From Pseudovibrio brasiliensis (GTDB taxonomy: Bacteria > Pseudomonadota > Alphaproteobacteria > Rhizobiales > Stappiaceae), in contig NZ_CP074128.1 of the NCBI RefSeq assembly GCF_018282095.1, positions 62,001 to 126,000 on the forward strand: a stretch of DNA of 64,000 bases, in the 5' to 3' direction. The position numbers and the translations under genes are program-made. Below, piece by piece: positions 17,721 to 27,075 of this stretch. A model generated the notes under the pieces. That model ran no database searches and was not told where the DNA came from. It saw only the letters and a program-made list of their open reading frames with translations. Position 1 is the first letter of the stretch; each line of letters begins with the position of its first letter.

Positions 17721-19081
17721 TTCAAGCCGGGAGTGCCATCAAATTTGCGCTCCAGGCCAGACCAGCAGTCCACATAATCGACCTGAAGAGGGGCTTCTTT
17801 TCCCGCAAACTCAGTCAGTTGTTGCGGAAAACGGGTTTCGAACATGAAGCTCATGGTGTCTTTCAGCTTCACCGGATCCCAGCTGCTGTGCGAGGCTTTT
17901 TCAAAAGCTTCCTGATCTGGGCCATGGGGTAGCATGCAGTTGTGAAGACTGATGCCACCGGGGACGAAGCCATGTGGTTTGGCATCATACTGCCCATAAA
18001 TATTGCCCATCAGTTCAGACATGATGTTCTTATGGTACCAAGGTGGCCGGAAGGTATCTTCCTGCGGCAGCCAGCGGGGTGGGAAGATCACGAAGTCAAT
18101 ATTGGCCGTGCCTTCCTCTGAGGTTGGAGCTGTGAGCACGGTGAAGATTGAAGGGTCTGGGTGGTCGAAGCTGATTGCGCCCACGGGAGAAAAGTGGCGC
18201 AGGTCGTATTTATAAGGGGCGTAGTTGCCGTGCCATGCCACAACGTCCAGCGGTGAGTGGTCGATGGTCGTCTGGTGAAATTCTCCGCACCATTTGATTG
18301 TCACGTGACATGGGCGTTCGATGTCTTCAAACTGCGCTACTGGCGTTTTGAAATCCCTTGGATTTGCAAGGCAGTTAGCGCCAATTGGGCCGCGGTTGGG
18401 CAGCGTGAACTTAGCGCCGTAATTCTCGCAGATGAAGCCTCTGGCCTTGCCGTCGGGCAGGCTGACTTTAAACACCATGCCACGCGGCAATATGCAGATT
18501 TCTAGCGGTTCCAGATCGATTATGCCGAACTCGGTTGCGATCTTCAGGCGGCCAGTTTGTGGCACCACCAGCAACTCCGCATCGGCATTATAAAAGTACT
18601 CGTCCTCCATATCGGCGTTGGCCAGATATACATGCGCCGCCATGCCCACTTGTACGCCGACGTCGCCGGCTGTGGTCATGGTGCGGATACCATCGATGAA
18701 CGTGAGCTTTTGACCTTCAGGAAACGGAACCGGGTCCCAGCGATACTGGCCAAGTGAAACAACATCAGGGATCTTGTGGGGAGCGGTTTTCCAGTAGGGA
18801 TGCGAGATTTTCTGCAAGCGGTCCAGGTGCTTAACGGAGGGTCTGATGCGATAGAGCCAGGAGCGTTCCAGTGTTCTGTGGGGAGCGGTGAAAGGAGAGC
18901 CGGAGAGCTGTTCAGCATAGAGGCCGTATTCAACTCGTTGCGGTGAGTTCCGTCCTTGTGGCAGGGCCCCCTTTAGGGCCTCGCTCTCAAAATCATTGCC
19001 AAACCCGGCCATATATCCCGGTGTGGTTCCATAGCGGCTGTCATGGGTGCTCTCTGGGTTTTGATCAGTTGGTTTTTCCAT
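17717..19081 (-). CDS. hmgA: Homogentisate 1,2-dioxygenase
   Basis: A 454-residue enzyme that opens the ring of homogentisate to maleylacetoacetate in tyrosine/phenylalanine breakdown, using non-haem iron. The whole sequence is recognisable: [45 protein letters not shown] [14 protein letters not shown], and the iron-site region with [14 protein letters not shown] and [11 protein letters not shown]. Length matches the family (about 430-450). It stands alone: no fumarylacetoacetase, maleylacetoacetate isomerase or hydroxyphenylpyruvate dioxygenase gene is adjacent, so the rest of the pathway must be elsewhere. The first ATG at 19081 gives a short, Asp/Ser-rich leader before the conserved core. 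Confidence 0.96.
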   Translation of the reverse strand: MEKPTDQNPESTHDSRYGTTPGYMAGFGNDFESEALKGALPQGRNSPQRVEYGLYAEQLSGSPFTAPHRTLERSWLYRIRPSVKHLDRLQKISHPYWKTAPHKIPDVVSLGQYRWDPVPFPEGQKLTFIDGIRTMTTAGDVGVQVGMAAHVYLANADMEDEYFYNADAELLVVPQTGRLKIATEFGIIDLEPLEICILPRGMVFKVSLPDGKARGFICENYGAKFTLPNRGPIGANCLANPRDFKTPVAQFEDIERPCHVTIKWCGEFHQTTIDHSPLDVVAWHGNYAPYKYDLRHFSPVGAISFDHPDPSIFTVLTAPTSEEGTANIDFVIFPPRWLPQEDTFRPPWYHKNIMSELMGNIYGQYDAKPHGFVPGGISLHNCMLPHGPDQEAFEKASHSSWDPVKLKDTMSFMFETRFPQQLTEFAGKEAPLQVDYVDCWSGLERKFDGTPGLK

Positions 19082-20021
19082 GGTCCACTCCGGGCATCAC
19101 CAGCGGTTTTGGGTCAGGTAGAGAAGGTGGTTCAATCCTCAGGCTTGAACGAGCAAAGGCATCTGAGCACAGAACCAGATGCACGCAATCAACGCGATCT
19201 GGTGGAGGTAATCCATCTCCCGAAAACTATGGGAAGAAAATGGCGGGGCCATGAGCCTTTACTGAATTACCTGCCAACAATCCTGACCCTTTAAACTGCG
19301 GCACCCATGATCCGTGGATTGGCTAATTCTTCAATAACAGTAGGGTGATAGCCAGCAACTGAGCAGCTTGTCTGAAAGAGCAGGTGAGAGAGTGATGTTC
19401 GCCGCTGCTACATGGAGGCGCGCCTTCCATTTTGGGCTGGTAGGTGAATAGATCATCTCGCAAGTCGCTTGCTCATTTTTTGGAGGTCAGGGCTTCTCAG
19501 TTGTCCTAGATGATGGGGGATTTCTCCGTTTAGGTCCGTTTTCAGGTTGAGTTGGGCGCGTAAAAGCGAAGGCGAGTGGGGGCTTGTTTTCGTGGTTGTC
19601 ATCCTGAAAGCGGACCTTGCATCCGTCACGCTCCTTAATGAGCGCCAACTCTTCCAAAACTCAGGGCGTGTTCACTACTCTTCGTCGGGGATGGTAGCTA
19701 ATTGCGTCATGCTTCAGAGGGGGCGTCTCTCGAACGCGCATCCTTGTTGATGAGAAAGTTGAAACCTTTCTAATTTGGTTGGTCGTCTAGTGCAGTTGGG
19801 AGCCGTCCTAAAGCCAGATTCTCTCAAAATAGTTCTCAGAATCGCACTTCTCTAATATTTATACATGAGAAATTTCAATCAAATTCTTATCAGAAAAACC
19901 GCAGAAATTTGCTAATTCGACGTAGCAAGCTATTTTGGCTCATCAAAAATACGCAAATTTTTCTAGACAGCGCTCCGAAAATCTATCTAAGTTGATAACG
20001 TTTCATATTTGGGAGCTTGTT
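19082..20021. other. Long intergenic region upstream of hmgA and the sugar ABC operon
   Basis: About 940 bases without a convincing gene. The gap contains the divergent promoters of hmgA (leftward) and the carbohydrate operon (rightward). Short open frames at 19082-19294 and 19547-19750 show no recognisable family and mixed composition, so I do not call them. The 150 bases before the operon are AT-rich. I see no tRNA, insertion sequence or clear hairpin terminator. Confidence 0.5.
19993..20006. promoter_or_regulatory. Possible LacI-family operator before the sugar ABC operon
   Basis: TGATAACGTTTCAT has the central CG and one near-consensus half of LacI/GalR operators (TGNAANCGNTTNCA), with three mismatches overall. 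It lies 15 bases before the ATG of the binding-protein gene. The operon encodes its own LacI-type regulator, which is the obvious candidate to bind. The match is weak. Confidence 0.3.
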
Positions 20022-21293
20022 ATGAAAATATTGAATTCGGCATCTGCACTCGCAATTGCCGCTATGACATTTGTGGGGGGAACCGCATTTGCAGCTGACA
20101 AAGAGCTTGTGATCTTCAACTGGCTGGGTGGCTCAGAACGTGATCTGATCATCGCATTGGAAGAGGGTTTCACCGCCAAATATCCAGACTATGAGATCAA
20201 GGACATCAATCCGGCAGCGGGTGGGGATGACCCGCGCTCTGGCATTCGTTCTGCAATGCTTTCTGGCGAACAGTTTGATCTCCTGCTCAACACCTGGCCA
20301 TCCTTTGAGAAAGAGCTGGTGGATGCTGATCTGATCCGTCCGATTGATGCAGCATGGGAGCAGTATGGCTGGTCATCTGCGCTGAACGACAGCTGGCGCA
20401 ATCTGGCAACCTATGACGGCAAAACCTATGGCGCATACTTCATCGCGGGCAACCGTTCCGGTGTTTGGTACCGTCCAGATACACTGGCGAAAGCTGGCAT
20501 CGCGGGTGAGCCAACCCAGTGGAAGGACTTCCTAAGCTCTTTCAGTGCCTTGAAAGAAATCGGTATGCTACCTGTTTCCATCGGTGCGCGGAGCTGGGCG
20601 CAGACAGAATGGTTTGAAAACGCACTGCTGCGCACTGCTGGTCCGGCGTTTGCCAAGGAACTTTCTGAGCACAAAGTGGCGTGGACGGATGACCGCGTGA
20701 AGGAAACCTTCCGCAATCTGCGTGACATGCTGGAAGCGGACTGCTGCGCAGAGCCGGGCGCGATGCTCAGCTCTCACTGGACAGACGCTGCTGATGCCGT
20801 GCTGAAAAACAAGAAGGCAGGCTTCATGCTGATTGGCTCCTGGGCAAACCAGCGCGCCAAGAATGAGTATTCACTGACTCCGGTGAAAGACTACTCCTTC
20901 ATGCAGTTCCCGGTGATCAAGCCGGAATACGGCAACGCGATGAGTGTTGACGGAAAGAACTTCCTTGTGATGAAGCAAGCGAAGAACCCGGAAGGTGCAG
21001 AACTGTTTATTGATTTCGTTCTGAGCAAGGAAGGCGCTGCAATCATTGCAGAGCAGAACCTTGCAACACCGAGCGCGCACGTGGATCCCTCGTCCTACGA
21101 TCCAATCGTGCGTAAATACGCTCAGATTTTGCCGCTCGTAGACGTTTTCTTTGTTCTTGACGATCTTCTGCCAGCTGAGTTGAGCGGTGAGTTCCGCGTT
21201 GGCTTGCAGAAATTCCTTCGCGACCCAAGCGATGAGAACATTGATGCTGTTACTGCAGCGCTCGAAGCTAAAGCGAGTGAGCTTTATCAATGA
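20022..21293 (+). CDS. Carbohydrate ABC transporter substrate-binding protein
   Basis: A 423-residue periplasmic binding protein of the family 1 (sugar) type. Starting at the ATG at 20022, which has GGGAG six bases upstream, the protein has a clean Sec signal (MKILNSASALAIAAMTFVGG, ending AFAAD). The mature part has the typical VIFNWLGGSERDLI, FDLLLNTWPSF and PVSIGARSWAQTEWF segments. An in-frame ATG at 19935 would bury the signal and is rejected. It is the first gene of a seven-gene operon and overlaps the permease gene by four bases. Substrate is not readable from sequence; the operon's hydrolase suggests an oligosaccharide or glycoside. Confidence 0.92.
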   Translation: MKILNSASALAIAAMTFVGGTAFAADKELVIFNWLGGSERDLIIALEEGFTAKYPDYEIKDINPAAGGDDPRSGIRSAMLSGEQFDLLLNTWPSFEKELVDADLIRPIDAAWEQYGWSSALNDSWRNLATYDGKTYGAYFIAGNRSGVWYRPDTLAKAGIAGEPTQWKDFLSSFSALKEIGMLPVSIGARSWAQTEWFENALLRTAGPAFAKELSEHKVAWTDDRVKETFRNLRDMLEADCCAEPGAMLSSHWTDAADAVLKNKKAGFMLIGSWANQRAKNEYSLTPVKDYSFMQFPVIKPEYGNAMSVDGKNFLVMKQAKNPEGAELFIDFVLSKEGAAIIAEQNLATPSAHVDPSSYDPIVRKYAQILPLVDVFFVLDDLLPAELSGEFRVGLQKFLRDPSDENIDAVTAALEAKASELYQ

Positions 21294-22243
21294 GTGTACA
21301 ACATGGGTCTATCTTAACCTCCCAGACCCAGGCGGGGCCTTTTGCGGGCCTCGCCACCCGGCTCTTCGGAGGTAACCTGCGCCGCGCCGACTGGATTGCA
21401 TTCGCACTGTTGGCGCCGACACTGATCTTCTTCAGCATTGGTGTGCTGTATCCGCTCTTTGAGACGATCCGTGTGAGTTTTCTTGACTGGACCGGATTGA
21501 GCCAACCGAAACCTGCAGGTTTCTCTAACTATATCAAGCTGTTCAATGACGCGAACTTCTGGAACGCACTGCGGGTGACGCTCACCTGGACATTGGCTTG
21601 TACCGGTATTTCCGTCTTTATTGGTTGGAGTGTTGCGCTGATTTCCGGTCTGGCTCCCAAGCAGACCGCACCGTTCCGCGTGGCCATCTTTGCAGCCTAC
21701 GGCATCTCTGAAACCGCTAGTGGCCTGATGTGGCTGGGCATTTTGCAGCCGGACTTTGGTCTTCTCAACGGCGTGTTGCGCGTGGTCGGGCTGGAAGGCT
21801 GGGCGTCTCCATGGCTGGGTGAACCATCCACCGCGATCTGGGGTGTTGTCGCAGCCTATGTCTGGACACAGGCCGGTCTGCCTCTGCTTACCTGCTATGC
21901 GGCTATTCAGGCGATCCCGAAAAGTCAGATTGAAGCGGCGCATATGGATGGAGCAACCCACTTCCAGATCCTGCGCTACATCATGGCACCTCTCAGTCTT
22001 CCCGGGGTGCGTATCGCGATCTTCATCAACCTGCTGAACAGCCTTAAAGCGTTCGATATGATCCACATTCTGACAGCTGGTGGGCCGATTAGAGCAACGG
22101 AAACAGTAGGTTACTTTATGTATCAGGAGTCTGTTGTCTACTTTAAGCAGGGCTATGGCGCTGCGAGTACAGTGGTGCTTCTGCTCGCGGTTATCGCCTG
22201 TTCCATCCCACTCATTCTGGACAAGGCATCGGAGAGCAAATGA
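21290..22243 (+). CDS. Sugar ABC transporter permease (MalF/UgpA type)
   Basis: A 317-residue inner-membrane permease with six predicted helices and the cytoplasmic EAA loop (AIPKSQIEAAHMDGATHFQILRYI; EAA-x3-G form E-A-A-H-M-D-G). Helix 1 (AFALLAPTLIFFSIGVLYPLF) and the LYPLFETIRVSFLDW segment are standard for CUT1 sugar importers. The N-terminal tail before the first helix is about 35 residues. ATGA overlaps with both flanking genes show tight coupling with the binding protein and the second permease. It forms the membrane pore together with the next gene product. Confidence 0.94.
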   Translation: MSVQHGSILTSQTQAGPFAGLATRLFGGNLRRADWIAFALLAPTLIFFSIGVLYPLFETIRVSFLDWTGLSQPKPAGFSNYIKLFNDANFWNALRVTLTWTLACTGISVFIGWSVALISGLAPKQTAPFRVAIFAAYGISETASGLMWLGILQPDFGLLNGVLRVVGLEGWASPWLGEPSTAIWGVVAAYVWTQAGLPLLTCYAAIQAIPKSQIEAAHMDGATHFQILRYIMAPLSLPGVRIAIFINLLNSLKAFDMIHILTAGGPIRATETVGYFMYQESVVYFKQGYGAASTVVLLLAVIACSIPLILDKASESK

Positions 22244-23061
22244 TCAATCAAACTCCAAAATGGCCTGTTTTTGTGCTGGGGTCTGTGGCGCTGGTCTGGA
22301 TCATTCCGCTGGTCGGTATCATCGCCATGTCCATCCGTCCGGAGGGGGAAATCACCAATGGCTGGTGGACGATTGAGCCTTTCACGTTCACGCTGGAAGC
22401 CTGGCGTGAGGTCTGGGTCAACTACCCGATTGGCCGAGCATTTCTGAACTCGCTGGCTGTTGCCAGTTTCGCAACTATCCTCCCAGTTCTGTTCGCACCA
22501 GCGGCGGCCTATGCGTTCCATTATCTCAAGTTCCCGTTTCGGCGGATCTTGCTGCTTATTCTTGTGAACGCATTTGTTGTTCCAAATCAGGTGGTTATCA
22601 TTCCACTCTTCAAGCTGTGGCGAGAAACAGGGCTGATCGACACCTACTGGTCGGTGGTCATTCCGTTTGTTGGCCTGTCTTTTGCCTGGTCGGTTTTGCT
22701 CGTCAAAAACTTCCTTTCCAACTTCCCGCGCTCGTTGATTGATGCGGCGCAGGTGGATGGGTGTGGGCACTTGCGGACCTACTTTTTCATCGTGCTACCA
22801 AACACGCTGACGGCGATGGCGGCGGTTGGCATTCTGCAGTTTATGTGGACGTGGAACTCGCTTCTGCTGCCGATGTTGTTCCTGCGGGAAAATGCGACAC
22901 TGCCGGTGATGCTCTCCACGATCTCCGGCACCTATGAACCCAACTGGGATCAGCGCGCGGTCGCGACCATCATCACCTCCATCTTACCACTCGTTATCTT
23001 CTTGTTCTTCCAGAAGTATTTCTCCGCTGACGGCAAAAATAACAGCGGCTCCAAGGGCTAA
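22240..23061 (+). CDS. Sugar ABC transporter permease (MalG/UgpE type)
   Basis: A 273-residue CUT1-type permease, partner of the previous gene. Helix 1 is FVLGSVALVWIIPLVGIIAM, and the EAA loop is SLIDAAQVDGCGHLRTYFFIVLP (D-A-A-x3-G form). The C-terminal VFLFFQKYF-like LVIFLFFQKYFSAD is standard for MalG-type proteins. The start ATG overlaps the stop of the first permease by four bases. Only three bases separate its stop from the hydrolase gene, so uptake and breakdown of the substrate are co-expressed. Confidence 0.94.
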   Translation: MINQTPKWPVFVLGSVALVWIIPLVGIIAMSIRPEGEITNGWWTIEPFTFTLEAWREVWVNYPIGRAFLNSLAVASFATILPVLFAPAAAYAFHYLKFPFRRILLLILVNAFVVPNQVVIIPLFKLWRETGLIDTYWSVVIPFVGLSFAWSVLLVKNFLSNFPRSLIDAAQVDGCGHLRTYFFIVLPNTLTAMAAVGILQFMWTWNSLLLPMLFLRENATLPVMLSTISGTYEPNWDQRAVATIITSILPLVIFLFFQKYFSADGKNNSGSKG

Positions 23062-23064
23062 ATC

Positions 23065-25161
23065 ATGTGCCAGAAAAAAGAAGTAAAAGACTTCCGATAC
23101 CGCCAGATTCATCTGGATTTTCATACCTCTGAACATATCGGAGGGATCGGATCCAAGTTTGATCCGACGCAGTTTGTTGAAACGCTGAAGCATGGCGAGG
23201 TGGACTCCGTCACCTTGTTCGCCCGTTGCCATCACGGCTGGAGTTATTACCCCACCAATGTGGGCAAGCCGCACCCGGAACTGCAGAACGCAGACCTGTT
23301 GGGGGACATGATCAAGGCCTGTCATGCTGCCGACATTGCGACCCCAATTTACCTGACAGTTCAATGGGATGAGCTGACGGCCCGCGAGCATCCGGAATGG
23401 CGTGTGATGCAGTCGCAGAACACAGCGGCCAATTATCCGGGCACCGAGCCTTCCGCCATGAACCAGCTTACTCCCACATGGCACACCATCTGTCTGAACC
23501 ATGAAGGTGCGATCCAGCGGCAGATCGACATCGCGAAGGAAGTTTGCGCGCGTTATAATCCGCCTGCGCTGTTCATGGACATTCTCGCCTCGTGGGAGTG
23601 TACCTGTAACGCCTGCCTTTCCTCAATGAAATCAGAGGGTTTGGACCCGCTGAGCGCGGACGACCGTAAGAGCAACGATAAACGCGTTCTTTTGCGTTTT
23701 TTTGAAAGGTTTTCGCAAGCGGTCAACGGAGAGTTCCCGGATACACGAATTTTCTTCAACTCTGGCCACATCTACAAAGGCCAGGATGAGCGCTATCAGT
23801 ATTACGGTCATCTGGAGCTGGAGAGCTTGCCGACCGGTGGCTGGGGCTATGACCATTTTCCCGTCTCAGCACGGTACGCGGATACATTGAACCTGCCGTA
23901 CCTGGGTATGACGGGACGCTTCCATACGCACTGGGGTGAGTTCGGCGGCTTTAAGCGGGCTGACGCGCTGACCTATGAGTGCTGCTTGATGGTATCTTTG
24001 GGCGCGCGCTGTTCCATCGGTGATCAACTGCACCCGAACGGGCATATGGACTTTGCAACTTACGACCTGATCCGCCCAGCTTATTCCCGTGTTAAAGCGC
24101 TGGAGCCCTATGCGAGCAACGCGACCTATCAGCGAGAAGTGGCGATCCTTTCTGTTGAGGCGCAGGTCTCCCAGCTTGGCAGCCATCTGGGCCATCGCAG
24201 TGAGCCGAGCGATTCCGCTTCTGCCCGCATGCTGCTGGAAATGCAGATCCCGTTTGATCTCATCTCCTCTTCCAGCAGTTTTGATGACTACAAGCTGATT
24301 ATTTTGCCGGACAGCATTCGCCTGAATGATGACCTTGCGGTTCGCCTGAAAGCGTTTACGGACGCGGGCGGCGCCATTCTGGCCACTGGCGAGTCCGGCC
24401 TTGATGTTGAGGGCAAGCGATACCTCCTCGACATCGGAGCAGAACTGTCTGACACACCAATGGAGTATGACCCGAGCTATCTGTCCTGTCGGGGAAAGCT
24501 GGACGATGATCTGGTCGATGCTTCTGTTGTTATGTACGAGAAGGGGGCATCTCTGCGCGCAACAGATGGTGATGTGCTGGCTGATGTTCGACCATCCTAT
24601 TTCAACCGCACATGGGACAAGTTCTGCTCGCATCTTCACACGCCGGAAGATCCGGACGCTGAGCCAATTGGCGTGGCGATCGTGCAAAAAGGCAATGTGG
24701 CTTATGTGGCGTATCCGCTGTTCCGTCTTTATGGCGCAACGGGCCAGACGCTTTACAAGTATCTGGTGCGCGGCCTTATCAACCGCCTGATGCCAGACCA
24801 GCTGATCGGCACCGAGCTGCCATCGGCGACGCGTATGTCCTTGATGAAGCAGGCCGATGAGCAACGTCAGGTGCTGCACGTGCTTTACGCACCAACCCAG
24901 CTGCGCGGCAGCGGTGTGCCATATAATGATGGTCAGACCCGTGCGGTTGAGATCATCGAGGATGCGCCGGAGCTGAAAGAAGCCAAAGCCTGGGTGCGTA
25001 TGGACGAAGAGCCAACGGATGTGACCTGCGCTTATTCGGGTAAAACACTGCCATGGGAGTATGACAGCCTCGACAAAAAGCTGCACATCGTCTTTCCTAG
25101 CCTCCATATCCATGGGGCCGCCGTTATCTCGCAGGCAGATAACACCGTGGTTGCGGAATAA
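23065..25161 (+). CDS. Glycoside-hydrolase-like protein (GHL6-type barrel with beta-galactosidase trimerisation-like domain)
   Basis: A 698-residue soluble protein without a signal peptide, so it acts in the cytoplasm on imported substrate. The N-terminal 350 residues look like a TIM barrel of the GHL6/alpha-amylase-like kind (FRYRQIHLDFHTSEHIGG, SVTLFARCHHGWSYYPT, ATPIYLTVQWDE, FMDILASWECTCNAC). The middle (about 375-580) looks like the class I glutamine-amidotransferase-like trimerisation domain of family 42 beta-galactosidases (YKLIILPDSIRLND, GGAILATGESG), and the C-terminus is a small beta domain. Family assignment is from pattern memory; the true substrate is unknown. It sits inside the sugar ABC operon, which supports a role in degrading the imported glycoside. 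Confidence 0.75.
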   Translation: MCQKKEVKDFRYRQIHLDFHTSEHIGGIGSKFDPTQFVETLKHGEVDSVTLFARCHHGWSYYPTNVGKPHPELQNADLLGDMIKACHAADIATPIYLTVQWDELTAREHPEWRVMQSQNTAANYPGTEPSAMNQLTPTWHTICLNHEGAIQRQIDIAKEVCARYNPPALFMDILASWECTCNACLSSMKSEGLDPLSADDRKSNDKRVLLRFFERFSQAVNGEFPDTRIFFNSGHIYKGQDERYQYYGHLELESLPTGGWGYDHFPVSARYADTLNLPYLGMTGRFHTHWGEFGGFKRADALTYECCLMVSLGARCSIGDQLHPNGHMDFATYDLIRPAYSRVKALEPYASNATYQREVAILSVEAQVSQLGSHLGHRSEPSDSASARMLLEMQIPFDLISSSSSFDDYKLIILPDSIRLNDDLAVRLKAFTDAGGAILATGESGLDVEGKRYLLDIGAELSDTPMEYDPSYLSCRGKLDDDLVDASVVMYEKGASLRATDGDVLADVRPSYFNRTWDKFCSHLHTPEDPDAEPIGVAIVQKGNVAYVAYPLFRLYGATGQTLYKYLVRGLINRLMPDQLIGTELPSATRMSLMKQADEQRQVLHVLYAPTQLRGSGVPYNDGQTRAVEIIEDAPELKEAKAWVRMDEEPTDVTCAYSGKTLPWEYDSLDKKLHIVFPSLHIHGAAVISQADNTVVAE

Positions 25162-25173
25162 AAGGGCAGTGCA

Positions 25174-26208
25174 GTGAAAAAACCAACCATCCTCGATGTA
25201 GCAGATACCGCGGGCGTCGCCGTTGGCACCGTTTCACGCTATCTGAACGATCAACGCATCAGGAAGGACAACCGGACCCGGATCGAACAAGCGATTGCCG
25301 ATCTGGGATACCGGGCCAATACGCTTGCCCGCGCCATGAAAACAGAGCGCACGAACACGGTCGGGTATCTGGTTCCCAAGTTTGACGAGTTCAACTCGGG
25401 GATTTTGACCCAACTGGTGCGATCTCTGCGTGCCCGTGGGTATTCCATTGTAACCTTTCACCATTCCGATGAAGCGGATGCCATCAACGAGGCGCTGGAA
25501 TCAGCGTCTTCACGGCGCATCGATGCCATCATCTTGTCCGGCACGCATGAAGTGACGGAGAAGGTGCAGGAGCTGCTGACCGGAGAGCAACCGGTCATCA
25601 TCTTCAACAATGATGTGCCGGGCGTGGAAACGGACAAGGTGCTGGTCAATGATGAGGCCGCTGCGCAAGATGCAGTGAGCCGCATGATTGATTTTGGCCA
25701 CACCCGCATTGGCGTGGTGACGGGGGACCTGAATGGAAGCACAGGGCAAAACCGGTTGCAGGGCTACAAAAAAGCCCATGAGCAAGCAGGCCTGAGTGTT
25801 GATGAGGAGTTGGTTTACGTTGGCAATTGGGGCCAGCTGGATGGATACACCGCCATGGACAGGTTCCTTGGCATGGAAAATCCGCCAAGTGCTGTGTTTT
25901 ACTCCAATTACCTGATGACCATTGGTGGTCTGGATTGCTTGTCCAGCAACGGCAAACAGGTGGGCAAAGACATTGATCTTGTCACCTTTGATGACCCGGA
26001 CATGTTCCGGCTAATCCCGCCGGGCATCACCGCTATTGAACAGCCCATTGAGCAGATTGCCCGTCATCTGACGGAAATCGTGCTGAGCCGGCTGGATGGA
26101 ACGGCACCTGACCACCCCCGCAATATTCGCGTCAATTGCGCGCTCAAGCTGCGCGGCTCCTTAGGAGTTGCACGGAAACCCTCCGGAAAAACCCATGAAG
26201 ATAGTTAG
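25174..26208 (+). CDS. LacI-family transcriptional regulator of the sugar operon
   Basis: A 344-residue regulator. The N-terminal helix-turn-helix reads TILDVADTAGVAVGTVSRYLN, followed by hinge residues (GYRANTLARAMKTERTNTVGYLVP) and a periplasmic-binding-protein-like sensor domain that would bind a sugar. The start is GTG at 25174 with AAGGG upstream. It lies 12 bases after the hydrolase gene, and its 3' end overlaps the next gene by 14 bases. Being inside the operon, it probably represses its own operon; a weak operator candidate lies at 19993-20006. Confidence 0.94.
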   Translation: MKKPTILDVADTAGVAVGTVSRYLNDQRIRKDNRTRIEQAIADLGYRANTLARAMKTERTNTVGYLVPKFDEFNSGILTQLVRSLRARGYSIVTFHHSDEADAINEALESASSRRIDAIILSGTHEVTEKVQELLTGEQPVIIFNNDVPGVETDKVLVNDEAAAQDAVSRMIDFGHTRIGVVTGDLNGSTGQNRLQGYKKAHEQAGLSVDEELVYVGNWGQLDGYTAMDRFLGMENPPSAVFYSNYLMTIGGLDCLSSNGKQVGKDIDLVTFDDPDMFRLIPPGITAIEQPIEQIARHLTEIVLSRLDGTAPDHPRNIRVNCALKLRGSLGVARKPSGKTHEDS

Positions 26209-27064
26209 CTACAACATTCAATACGGAACCGGCATCGACGGAAAAGTCGATCTGGAGAGAATTGCAGGAGAACTTGAAGGGGCCGACATCATCGGCCTGC
26301 AGGAAGTTGACCGCTTCTGGAAACGAAACGGCAATGTAGATCAGGCCGCGGAACTGGCCGATCTGCTGGGTGGATATCGCTGGGTCTATGGCCCGGGCCT
26401 TGATATGGACGCCTCGTTTCATGATGAAAACGGCAAGCTGGTCAACCGCCGCCGTCAGCACGGGGAAATGATCCTTTCCAAATACCCGATCATTTCCACC
26501 CGCACTTATCCTTTGCCCAAGATGGGCTCCATCACTCGTCACGCCATTCAGGCGGCTCTTCTAGAAGCCGTCATTGATGCGCCGGGAGGACCGCTGCGGG
26601 TCTACAACACCCACCTGTTCTACTGGTCGCCAGACTTCGCGCTGGTGCAGGCACAGTTTGTGAGGGACCGCATCAAGACAGCGCCATCAGAGGGTGGAGC
26701 ATGGTGTGGGGGCCCAGGCATTGATGCCCACTGGCTCAATGATGAACCGCAACCAACCATGCCAACCGACTGCATTTTGCTGGGCGATATGAACAACGGT
26801 CCGGGCACGCCGGTCTATGAAGTGTTCACCGGCCCGCCATCAGAAGAAGGTGGCCGTGTGCAGACATTGGATGGCTTTGTCGACCCATGGGTGTGGCTGG
26901 GCAATGAGGAGATGAGTGGTAAGACCGCGCACTTTGACACGCGCCGCATTGACCATGTGTTTGTGAGTGCCTCTCTGCGTCACCGCATTGCAGGCATGCG
27001 GGTTGATGAAGATGCGAAGGGCTCTGACCATTTGCCGGTCTGGCTGGAACTGAAGGACGCCTGA
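26195..27064 (+). CDS. Endonuclease/exonuclease/phosphatase (EEP) family protein
   Basis: A 289-residue metal-dependent phosphodiesterase-fold protein. Active-site motifs are all present: SYNIQ (Asn), LQEVD (Glu), NTHLFYW (His), GDMNNGP (Asp/Asn), RRIDHVFV (Asp) and SDHLPVW (His). There is no signal peptide. The start at 26195 was chosen because MKIVSYNIQ is the family start; the upstream ATG at 26168 only adds residues overlapping the LacI gene. The EEP fold covers DNA repair nucleases, sphingomyelinases and inositol phosphatases. Inside a sugar uptake operon it more likely cleaves a phosphate ester or phosphodiester of the imported compound (inference). Confidence 0.88.
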   Translation: MKIVSYNIQYGTGIDGKVDLERIAGELEGADIIGLQEVDRFWKRNGNVDQAAELADLLGGYRWVYGPGLDMDASFHDENGKLVNRRRQHGEMILSKYPIISTRTYPLPKMGSITRHAIQAALLEAVIDAPGGPLRVYNTHLFYWSPDFALVQAQFVRDRIKTAPSEGGAWCGGPGIDAHWLNDEPQPTMPTDCILLGDMNNGPGTPVYEVFTGPPSEEGGRVQTLDGFVDPWVWLGNEEMSGKTAHFDTRRIDHVFVSASLRHRIAGMRVDEDAKGSDHLPVWLELKDA

Positions 27065-27075
27065 GGGGGGAAAGC

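Noticed and set aside
19547-19750. 67-codon open frame in the gap before the sugar operon
   Set aside because: No ribosome site, no recognisable family and no neighbour link. The stretch looks non-coding.
23866-25113. 415-codon open frame on the - strand
   Set aside because: Antisense to the glycoside-hydrolase-like gene. No family resemblance, and it would break the tight rightward operon.
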